From Palsa-504 sp963819785 (GTDB lineage: Bacteria > Actinomycetota > Actinomycetes > Streptosporangiales > Streptosporangiaceae), in contig CAWFXW010000022.1 of assembly GCA_963819785.1 (NCBI GenBank), forward strand, positions 248,001 through 312,000: a stretch of DNA of 64,000 bases. Direction: 5' to 3'. The notes under the pieces are model-generated. The model had not been told where the DNA came from, did no database searches, and saw nothing but the letters and a program-made list of their open reading frames with translations. The stretch's first letter is position 1, and each line of letters opens with the position of its first letter. Below, in pieces: positions 8,652 through 15,270 of this stretch. The translations under genes and the position numbers were made by a program.

Positions 8652-8664
8652 CTCAAATCGGGAC

Positions 8665-9263
8665 TCAGCCGTTGATCGTGCCCACGCCAGGGACGATCGG
8701 CTCCTGGACGCTCATGTAGATCGGCCCGCGGTGCGAGCAGACCGGGAAGGTGAAGGCCGCGTCGGTGGCGCGGCGTTGGCCGGGCGGGTAGACGCGCAGG
8801 TCAACCGCCGAGTTGACCTCGTGGCAGCCGGGCTCGGTGGTGACTGCCACGTCGTGGTAGCCGAGCAGGGTGTGCGCGGTGGCACCGGGTGCCAGGTTCA
8901 CGATGCGCGCGCCGTGCAGGCTGCCCCAGTCGGCCGGGCTACCCAGCTGGTGGCCGTTGCGGTCGAGCGCGGAGACGCCCGGGTAGCCGAACAGGTAGCA
9001 GGTGTGATGGCTGAGGTTGGTGAACTCAAGCGGGTAGTAGACCGTGCCGGCCGCGCCGTTGCCCTGGTCGAGCGCGAGCCAGACGCCGAGGTCGCTAGCG
9101 GTACACCTGGGGATGACCCGCGCCAACGTGGTGGCGGCGCCGGAGGAGGAGGAGGAGGAGGAGGAGGAGGGGCCGCGTAGGCGGCGGTGGAGATGGCCAG
9201 TCCGGCCACGGCCGCGGCGGCGACCGCGACCACCCGCCGGGAGGTGGTGGAAAAGTATGTCAT
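8665..9263 (-). pseudogene. secreted DUF4232-type protein with a single-base frameshift after the signal peptide
   Basis: The first part starts at ATG 9263, 8 nt after AGGA, and encodes a clear Sec signal peptide (MTYFSTTSRRVV, hydrophobic core, cleavage near AYAA). The mature domain of about 150 residues (CTASDLGVWL to the end at 8665) lies in another frame and contains the DUF4232 pattern PLEFTNLSHHTCYLFGYPGVSALD. The two frames meet at GGGG 9169-9172, next to a GGA trinucleotide repeat. One extra base in that run would join them and turn the poly-Pro reading into a poly-Ser linker. A TTG start for the mature part alone would lack any export signal. Real inactivation, phase variation and a sequencing error are all possible. 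Confidence 0.7.
9142..9171. repeat. GGA trinucleotide repeat in the DUF4232 gene
   Basis: Nearly ten GGA units in a row on the plus strand. Depending on the frame they encode a poly-Pro or poly-Ser linker directly after the signal peptide, at the point where the reading frame breaks. Confidence 0.9.
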
Positions 9264-9423
9264 GACAATCATCCTTTTAGTGCCCGGGATCCGCTGTTTA
9301 TGGGTCCTTCCGCCCTTTAAGACGGAGATGCACGGTCCTCGGTTGTATCTTTCTTTGCGGAACGAACGGTGGTGGCAGTGGCCATCACAGGCTTTTCGCC
9401 AATCCGTTCGGCACAATGGTGCG

Positions 9424-11280
9424 GTGACAGGACGGGCAGAACTCATCCGCCGGGCTCAGGCTCATGGCGTGGCGGTCTCGTACACCAATTGGCGGGGCCG
9501 GGTGGTGGAGGTCACCGACGAGACGCTGGCCGCCGTCCTCCAGGCGCTGGACGACGAGCGATGCCCGGCGCCGACCACGGTGCCGGCGTCCGGCGCGGTG
9601 GCGCCCTTTCCCTCTCGGCGGTCGTGGGGCTTCGCGGTGCAGCTGTACTCGGTGCGCTCCCGCGGCTCCTGGGGACATGGCGACCTGCGCGACCTGGCCG
9701 ACCTCGCCGCGTGGAGCGCCACCGCCTTGGGCGCGGGCTTCGTGCTGGTCAACCCGCTGCACGGGGCCGAGCCGGCCGCGCCGGTCAGCCCGTCCCCGTA
9801 CCTGGCCATGACCAGGCGCCACCTGTCCCCGCTTTACCTGCGCATCGAGGACGTCCCGGAGTACGCCAGGCTCGGTGCCGATGACCGGGCTCGGGTCGAG
9901 GCGTTCGGCGCGCCGCTGCGCGCGGCCAGCCGGACGGCGGCGCTGATCGACCGGGACGCGGTCTGGACGGCCAAGCGCGCGGCGCTGGAGATCATTCACG
10001 CGGCGGGAATCAGTCCCGGACGCCGGTCGGAGTTCGACGCCTTCCTGGCCCGCGACCCAGAGGCGGTGCAAGACTGGGCGACCTGGTGCGCGATCGCGGA
10101 GACGCACGGCCCGGACTGGCGGACCTGGCCGGCCGCGCTCGCCGATCCGCGTTCGGCGCAGGTGGCGGCGCTGCGCCAGGAGCGCGCCGACCGGGTGGAG
10201 TTCCACGCCTGGCTGCAGTGGCTGACCGCGGAGCAGGCCGCCGCCGCGCAGCACGCGGCCCGGCAGGCCGGCATGAGCATCGGCATCGTCGCCGATCTGG
10301 CCGTCGGCGCGCATCCGGGCGGCGCCGACGCCTGGGCCCGGCAGGACGTCATCGTCACCGCCATGAGCGTCGGCGCGCCGCCGGATGAGTTCAACCAGCG
10401 CGGCCAGGACTGGACCCTACCGCCCTGGCACCCCGGCTGGCTGGCCGCGCAGGCCGGCCAGCCGCTGGCCGAGCTCGTCGCGGCCACCACGCGGAACGCC
10501 GGGGGCCTGCGCATCGACCACGTCATGGGGCTGGCCCGGCTGTGGTGGATACCGTCGGGGATGGCCCCCGGCCAGGGCACCTACGTGCGCTATGACCATG
10601 AGCTGATCGCAGACGTGCTGTGCGCCGGGGCAGAGCGCACGCGGGCGCTGGTCATCGGGGAAGACCTGGGCACGGTCGAGCCCTGGCTGCGCGACTTCCT
10701 GGCCCACCGCCGGGTCCTCGGCACATCCATGCTGTGGTTCGAGCGCCGCGAGGACGGCACGCCGCGCGGGCCGCAGGAGTGGCGGCGCGGCTGCCTGGCC
10801 ACGGTCGGCACGCACGACATGCCGCCGGCCGCCACGTTCCTAACCGGGGAGCAGGTCAGCATCCGGGCCGAGCTCGGCCTGCTGACCGAGCCGGAGGCGG
10901 ACGAGCGGGCCGCCGCCCGGGCCGAGCTGGACCGGTGGCTCGTGATGCTGGCCGGCGAGGGCCTCCTGCCGGGCGGTGCCGCCGGGGTGCGGCCGGAGGC
11001 CTTCACCGCCGCTCTGTACGGCTTTCTGGCCCGGACGCCGGCCATGCTGATCGGCGTGTCGCTGGCCGAGGCGGTCGGCGAACGCCGGCCGCAGAACCTG
11101 CCCGGCACGGTGAACGAGTACCCGAACTGGCGGATCCCCCTCACCAACGGCCAGGGAGCGCCGGTCCTGCTCGAGGACCTGCCCGGGCACGAGGGCGTGC
11201 GGGCCGTGGCTGAAGCGGTGTCCGGCGGGGGGCGCGGTACCAGCGATGCGAAGGAGATAGAGTCCACGCGTGACCCGTGA
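9424..11280 (+). CDS. malQ: 4-alpha-glucanotransferase (amylomaltase)
   Basis: 618 residues, GH77 family. Typical segments are WGFAVQLYSVRSRGSWGHGDLRDLADLAAW, NPLHGAEPAAPVSPSPY, GIVADLAVGAHPGGADAW, the nucleophile strand GGLRIDHVMGL with its Asp, the acid in VIGEDLGTVEPW, and TVGTHDMPPAATFLTGEQ. It transfers alpha-1,4-glucan segments during maltodextrin or glycogen metabolism. GTG at 9424 is chosen because the start of the conserved N-terminal domain follows immediately; the open frame upstream belongs to the signal-peptide region of the divergent gene. Its stop overlaps the next start by 11 nt. Confidence 0.93.
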   Translation: MTGRAELIRRAQAHGVAVSYTNWRGRVVEVTDETLAAVLQALDDERCPAPTTVPASGAVAPFPSRRSWGFAVQLYSVRSRGSWGHGDLRDLADLAAWSATALGAGFVLVNPLHGAEPAAPVSPSPYLAMTRRHLSPLYLRIEDVPEYARLGADDRARVEAFGAPLRAASRTAALIDRDAVWTAKRAALEIIHAAGISPGRRSEFDAFLARDPEAVQDWATWCAIAETHGPDWRTWPAALADPRSAQVAALRQERADRVEFHAWLQWLTAEQAAAAQHAARQAGMSIGIVADLAVGAHPGGADAWARQDVIVTAMSVGAPPDEFNQRGQDWTLPPWHPGWLAAQAGQPLAELVAATTRNAGGLRIDHVMGLARLWWIPSGMAPGQGTYVRYDHELIADVLCAGAERTRALVIGEDLGTVEPWLRDFLAHRRVLGTSMLWFERREDGTPRGPQEWRRGCLATVGTHDMPPAATFLTGEQVSIRAELGLLTEPEADERAAARAELDRWLVMLAGEGLLPGGAAGVRPEAFTAALYGFLARTPAMLIGVSLAEAVGERRPQNLPGTVNEYPNWRIPLTNGQGAPVLLEDLPGHEGVRAVAEAVSGGGRGTSDAKEIESTRDP

Positions 11281-11548
11281 TGAACTGGAAGCGCTGCCCT
11301 CCCGCGAGCTGCACGACATGGCCGTCCGGCGGGCCCTGCATCACGTCGACGTGGAGTTCTTCTGGGAGCTGCTGCGGGCCATCCCGGCGGCCGAGGCCTC
11401 GGAGGGACACGACGTCGAGGCCGGGAGAGACATCACGCATCTGAGCGTGCTGCTGGACGATGCGATCGACTCGGGAGAGGGTGACGTGGCCGAGGCGCTG
11501 CGCCCGCTCTACCTCGACTACCTGGAGAAGCACGGGGTAGGCAGCTGA
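11270..11548 (+). CDS. small conserved acidic protein, function unknown
   Basis: 92 residues beginning GTG (MTRDELEALPSRELHDMAVRRA), overlapping the malQ stop by 11 nt, so it is probably co-translated with malQ. It is mostly helical and acidic (HVDVEFFWELLRAIP, VLLDDAIDSGEGDVAEALRPLYLDYLEKHG) with no membrane segment or cofactor motif. I do not recognise a family with a known function. The tight coupling to malQ suggests a conserved neighbour, but no role in glucan metabolism can be shown. Confidence 0.75.
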   Translation: MTRDELEALPSRELHDMAVRRALHHVDVEFFWELLRAIPAAEASEGHDVEAGRDITHLSVLLDDAIDSGEGDVAEALRPLYLDYLEKHGVGS

Positions 11549-11571
11549 GCGGCTAGGACCTGGTGAATTGA

Positions 11572-11621
11572 ATGAATCCGGGCTTTCACCACCCAAGAGC
11601 GTGGTGAAAGCCCGGATTCAT
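11572..11621. terminator. long perfect hairpin between convergent genes
   Basis: A 21-bp perfect inverted repeat (11572-11592 with 11601-11621) encloses an 8-nt loop. It lies between the end of the small gene (11548) and the end of the yceI gene (11650), the usual place for a bidirectional terminator, and its stem is unusually long and error-free. Confidence 0.65.
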
Positions 11622-11649
11622 CGCATTGGGGTGCTGGCCCTTGGCTGGA

Positions 11650-12219
11650 CTACTCGCCCTGGCCGAGGACGGCTTCGATCTCGAGGTTGATCGTGACCTT
11701 GTCGCTGAGGACCACGGCGTTGGTGGCGCCGGGGATCGGGCCGTTGTAGCTGACCTCCCAGTCGTTCCGGTTGATCTCGGTGGTGGCCGAGAAGCCGGTA
11801 CGGGTGCCGCCGTACGGGTCGGGGCCGAAGCCGTTTACCTCCAGGAAGAACGTCACCGGCTTGGTGACGCCGTGGAGGGTCAGATCGCCGTCGAGCAGGA
11901 AGTTCTCACCCTCCGGGCGGATCCCGGTGGAGCGGAACGTCATCTCAGGGTGCTTCTCGATGTCGAAGAAGTCCGCGCTGCGGATGTGGTTGTCCCGGGT
12001 CTCGTTGCCGGTGTTCACCGAGCTGAGGTCGACGGTGGCGGTGACGGCCGACTGCAGCGGGTCCGGGGCGGTCGTGATCGCGCCCTCGAACTTGTCGAAA
12101 CGACCGCGGACCTTGCTCACCATCATGTGCCGGACCACGAAGGACACCTCGGAATGAACGGGGTCGATGGTCCAGGTCCCGGCGACGTAACCGGGAATCT
12201 CCACGGCAGCCGTAGTCAT
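11650..12219 (-). CDS. YceI family protein
   Basis: 189 residues. The lipocalin-like YceI pattern is complete: GTWTIDPVHSEVSFVVRHMMVSKVRGRFDKFEGAI, NHIRSADFFDIEKHPEMTFRST, LDGDLTLHGVTKPVTFFLEV and the final EVSYNGPIP and KVTINLEIEAVL strands. Family members bind polyisoprenoids or related lipids and are often stress-induced. No signal peptide is seen in this copy, so it is probably cytoplasmic. The start ATG at 12219 has GGAGGAG just upstream. The divergent HxlR regulator and the dyads between them suggest regulated expression. Confidence 0.92.
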   Translation of the reverse strand: MTTAAVEIPGYVAGTWTIDPVHSEVSFVVRHMMVSKVRGRFDKFEGAITTAPDPLQSAVTATVDLSSVNTGNETRDNHIRSADFFDIEKHPEMTFRSTGIRPEGENFLLDGDLTLHGVTKPVTFFLEVNGFGPDPYGGTRTGFSATTEINRNDWEVSYNGPIPGATNAVVLSDKVTINLEIEAVLGQGE

Positions 12220-12278
12220 GGCTCCTCCTAGTAGTAGTACTCTCTTGTTCTTAAGTTCGTTTCCGTGCCTTGCTTCCT

Positions 12279-12331
12279 TATAGTAACCCACTATACTTGA
12301 ACCGTCAAGGACTTTATGTTGAAGGGTCAAG
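12279..12331. promoter_or_regulatory. cluster of three dyads in the yceI/hxlR divergent promoter region
   Basis: TATAGT-N5-ACTATA at 12279-12295 is followed by CTTGA-N4-TCAAG at 12296-12309 and TTGA-N4-TCAA at 12320-12331. The last two share the TTGA-N4-TCAA pattern. They sit 60-110 bp from either start codon and are AT-rich against a GC-rich background, which fits an operator array for the adjacent HxlR regulator. Confidence 0.5.
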
Positions 12332-12389
12332 TTCTTCGCCGGACGGGGCCGCGCGAAGTAACCTGGTGAGGTACGGAGGAGGGATTGTC

Positions 12390-12815
12390 GTGGATTCCGG
12401 GCAGCTAGACCCGGTTTGCGAGCCGTCTGAGGCGGTCGGGGGCGAACCATGCGAGACGGCTCATGAGCCGTCGGCTTGCCGCGCCCGCTCGGTCTTGCAG
12501 CGCGTCGGCGACAAGTGGTCGATGCTCGTGATCGACCTCCTCGGTCAGGGCACCAAGCGGTTCAGCGAGCTGCACCGCTCGGTGGACGGCATCACGGCCA
12601 GGATGCTGACCGTCACGCTGCGCGGGCTGGAGCGGGACGGCATCGTGACCCGCACCATCCACCCCGTCATCCCGCCCCGGGTCGAGTACGACCTGACCCC
12701 CATGGGCCTGACCCTGCTCGACACCATCGGCCAGCTGGTGACCTGGGCCGACTCTCACCTGCCCGAGATCAGCGCCGCCCAGGCCGCCTACGACGCCAAG
12801 CACCCGGCCGAATAG
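12390..12815 (+). CDS. HxlR family winged-helix transcriptional regulator
   Basis: 141 residues. The HxlR domain is clear: CRARSVLQRVGDKWSMLVIDLLGQGTKRFSELHRSVDGITARMLTVTLRGLERDGIVTRTIHPVIPPRVEYDLTPMGLTLL. The short N-terminus has two cysteines (CEPSEA, CETAHE) besides the Cys in CRARS, so redox sensing is possible as in some HxlR proteins, though not shown. GTG at 12390 is supported by GGAGGAGGG just upstream. It is divergent from yceI, and the dyads between them are likely its binding sites. Confidence 0.9.
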   Translation: MDSGQLDPVCEPSEAVGGEPCETAHEPSACRARSVLQRVGDKWSMLVIDLLGQGTKRFSELHRSVDGITARMLTVTLRGLERDGIVTRTIHPVIPPRVEYDLTPMGLTLLDTIGQLVTWADSHLPEISAAQAAYDAKHPAE

Positions 12816-12827
12816 GCGGGGGCGGGA

Positions 12828-13649
12828 GTGGATGAGCTGACCGAGGCGGACCGCCGGGCCGAACGGGAATACCGGGAGCGGCACGGATCGTCCTTCGGCG
12901 CCGCCGCGGCCGCCTACGCGGTGCATCGTCCTGGGTATGCCGAGGCCGCGGTCCGCTGGGCGTTGTCGCCGGTCCGGGACCGCAGTCCGCTACGGGTGCT
13001 GGACCTGGCCGCCGGGACCGGCAAGCTAACCGTGGCCCTGGTCGCGCTGGGCGCGGAAGTCACCGCGGTGGAGCCCGATCCGGCCATGCTCGCCGAGCTC
13101 AGGCGGGAACTCGGAGCGGTGCGGTCGCTGCCCGGCCGCGCCGAGGACATCCCGCTCCCCGACGGCAGCGTCGACGCGGTCCTGGTCGGCCAGGCCATGC
13201 ACTGGTTCGAGCTGGACCTGGCCATCCCGGAGATCGCCCGGGTGCTCGCGCCGGGCGGCGTGCTGGCCGCGCTGTGGAACGTCGACGACGACCGGACCGA
13301 CTGGGTCGCGACGCTAGCCCGGATCAGCAAGGGCGAGGCGAACGTGACGCTACTGCGGTGGCGGGACCGCGCCGGACACGCACGGCTGGAGCGCCTGGCC
13401 GCGGCCGGATCCGGCCTGTTCGAGATGCCCGAGGTCGGCGAGTTCGAGAACGGGCAGCGGCGGACCGTGGACTCGCTACTGGCCACCATCGCGACACACT
13501 CGACCCTCCTGGTCATGGCGGAGCCCGAGCGCTCCCGGCTGCTGGCCGCGGTGCGCGACTTCCTGCGTTCCCGTCCGGAGACCGGCACGGGCGAGTTCGT
13601 CTTCCCTCTGGTCACTGCCGTGCTGCGGGCCGCGCGAAAGCATGCGTGA
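12828..13649 (+). CDS. class I SAM-dependent methyltransferase
   Basis: 273 residues. Motif I VLDLAAGTGKLTVAL lies near residues 61-75, the acidic loop VTAVEPDPAML follows, then AEDIPLPDGSVDAVLVGQAMHWFE and ARVLAPGGVLAALWNVDDD. The HWF motif after the SAM domain is seen in UbiE-like or Tam-like methyltransferases of unknown substrate. It starts 13 nt after the HxlR stop at GTG 12828 and probably shares its transcript. It converges on the LacI gene with an 18-bp gap. Confidence 0.9.
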   Translation: MDELTEADRRAEREYRERHGSSFGAAAAAYAVHRPGYAEAAVRWALSPVRDRSPLRVLDLAAGTGKLTVALVALGAEVTAVEPDPAMLAELRRELGAVRSLPGRAEDIPLPDGSVDAVLVGQAMHWFELDLAIPEIARVLAPGGVLAALWNVDDDRTDWVATLARISKGEANVTLLRWRDRAGHARLERLAAAGSGLFEMPEVGEFENGQRRTVDSLLATIATHSTLLVMAEPERSRLLAAVRDFLRSRPETGTGEFVFPLVTAVLRAARKHA

Positions 13650-13667
13650 GGTCGGTACCCGTCGCGC

Positions 13668-14747
13668 TCACGTTCTTGCTACGAGACCCTCGGCGGCGCT
13701 TACCGCTCCTTGGCCCGCTTGGCCGCTGCTGGCCCGGACCACAAGCTCGGGGGTGAAGACGATACGGCGGTGCTCGTGCTCGTCGGGCCGGTCGGCCTCG
13801 TCGAGAAGGAGTTCGGCGGCCGCGCGCCCGAGCTGATACTTGGGCTGACGGACCGAGGTGAGCGGCACGGCGGCATCGGCGGCGAACTCGATGTCGTCGT
13901 AGCCGACCACGGCGAGATCCGCGGGCACGCTCACGCCGGCCTGGCTCAGCCCGCGCAGCACGCCGAGCGCCAGCATGTCGTTGGCGCAGAACACCGCGGT
14001 CGGCTTGCTTCGCGTATCGTTTCGCGTGTCCTTTCGCGCGCCGCGGAGCAGGTCATCGGCGGCGACGGCGCCGCCGCGCGGGTTCATGGCCGGGACGGTG
14101 ACCTCGGTCAGGACCTGGCCCGGGTCCAGTCCGGCCTGCTCCACCGCCCGGTAGGCGCCCCAGCGGCGGTCGGCGCACTGCCGGATCGCGGTCGGCCCGT
14201 TGACCAGGGCGATGCTCCGGTGCCCGAGGCTCAGCAGGTAGGTGACCGCGATCTCGCCGCCGCGCCGGTCATCGACGGCGACCGAGCACTGCGAGGCCGA
14301 ACCCGGCCGGTCAAGCAGCACCACCGGGGTGCCGCGATCGCGGATCCGCCGCAGCTCGGGCGAGCGGCCGTGCACCGGGGTGATGAGGATGCCGCGGACC
14401 CGCTGCTCCTCGAGCACGCGCAGGTACTGGCGCTCCTTGTCGTGCGCCTCGTCGGAGTTGCACAAGATCACCGCGTAGCCCGCGGCCTGGGCGTAGTCCT
14501 CGACGCCGCGGGCCACTTCGGTGAAGAACGGGTTCGTCACGTCGAGCACGACCAGGCCCAGGCAGCGGCTCCGGCCGGCGCGGAGCTGACGCGCCGAGCC
14601 GTTCGGGATGAAGCCGAGCTCCTCCATGGCGGCCTCGACACGAGCGCGGGTCAGCGGCCGTACCAGGTCCGGATGGTTCAGCACGTTCGACACGGTGCCG
14701 ACCGCGACCCCGGCCAGGCTCGCCACGTCCTTCATGCCCGCAGCCAT
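13668..14747 (-). CDS. LacI family transcriptional regulator, probable rhamnose regulator
   Basis: 359 residues. The N-terminal HTH (MKDVASLAGVAVGTVSNVLNHPDLV) includes the hinge helix region, followed by the periplasmic-binding-like sensor domain (LGLVVLDVTNPFFTEVARGVEDYA, GYAVILCNSDE, GTPVVLLDRPG, VVGYDDIEFA). A short Lys/Arg/Thr/Asp insertion near residue 245 comes from a 12-nt near-repeat. It is divergent from the rhamnose operon across 523 bp that contain a LacI-type dyad. Sensing rhamnose or an intermediate and repressing rhaTPQS-IDB is inferred from this position. Confidence 0.88.
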   Translation of the reverse strand: MAAGMKDVASLAGVAVGTVSNVLNHPDLVRPLTRARVEAAMEELGFIPNGSARQLRAGRSRCLGLVVLDVTNPFFTEVARGVEDYAQAAGYAVILCNSDEAHDKERQYLRVLEEQRVRGILITPVHGRSPELRRIRDRGTPVVLLDRPGSASQCSVAVDDRRGGEIAVTYLLSLGHRSIALVNGPTAIRQCADRRWGAYRAVEQAGLDPGQVLTEVTVPAMNPRGGAVAADDLLRGARKDTRNDTRSKPTAVFCANDMLALGVLRGLSQAGVSVPADLAVVGYDDIEFAADAAVPLTSVRQPKYQLGRAAAELLLDEADRPDEHEHRRIVFTPELVVRASSGQAGQGAVSAAEGLVART

Positions 14748-14996
14748 CAGCCCTCCGGACCCCTCAGCGCTGGTGTCCCCAGCTCAACACGCCCTCGGCG
14801 TTCCATCGTAGACGCCCGCGCCTGATTCGCCTGATAGCCGCCCGGTCGCGCTCCCTCGGTCGCGCTCCCTCGGTCGCGGTCCCGCCCGGCGCGGCCCTAC
14901 CACGGTCTCGCCTATCGCGGTTCCCGCCGCTGTCTTGTCACCGGGTTCCCGCCGTGGCTTTTACGCGGCAAGCCCCCGGAGTCGGATCCGTTATAT

Positions 14997-15031
14997 CCGA
15001 TATGCCTGAACTTTACATTCAGGCATATCGG
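14997..15031. promoter_or_regulatory. 14-bp perfect inverted repeat upstream of the rhamnose operon
   Basis: Arms 14997-15010 and 15018-15031 (CCGATATGCCTGAA and its complement) flank a 7-nt spacer. The AT-content and the lack of a T run argue for a protein-binding site rather than a terminator. It is about 240 bp upstream of rhaT and 250 bp from the LacI start. Confidence 0.5.
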
Positions 15032-15186
15032 TCGCTAGCTATGATCGTAGGGTCATTACTGGTGCTCTAGCAGGGGTAACGACCCACGATCTCAGCGGCC
15101 TGGCAGTTGGACCCTGATAACGATTGGGCGGCGAGGCCGTGCGAGGGCATTGACAGGCCCTGAGCCCGAGACGACACTACGAAACT

Positions 15187-15203
15187 AATTGAAACGTTCC
15201 ATT
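15187..15203. promoter_or_regulatory. LacI-type operator candidate before rhaT
   Basis: The sequence AATTGAAACGTTCCATT has a central CG and near-symmetric arms (TTGAAAC/GTTCCAT), close to the TGAAACGTTTCA type bound by many LacI-family regulators. It lies about 70 bp before the rhaT start, where a bound repressor would block transcription. Confidence 0.5.
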
Positions 15204-15270
15204 AATGAAACCTCTGCTACCTGGAGTGATGCTAGGGATGTAAGAGGCTTCTGGGAATCGAGGGCTGAGC

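Larger units (their letters stand above)
14748..15270. other. 523-bp regulatory intergenic region before the rhamnose operon
   Basis: No convincing gene is seen. From left to right it holds 14-bp direct repeats of GGTCGCGCTCCCTC around 14845-14885, a long AT-rich dyad at 14997-15031, and a LacI-type pseudo-palindrome at 15187-15203. The segment 14990-15060 is clearly AT-richer than its surroundings, consistent with promoter DNA. No riboswitch could be recognised. Confidence 0.6.

Noticed and set aside
14820..14890. 14-bp direct repeats upstream of the LacI gene as iterons or an origin
   Set aside because: There are only two full copies, they are GC-rich, and no replication gene is nearby; simple slippage duplication is more likely.
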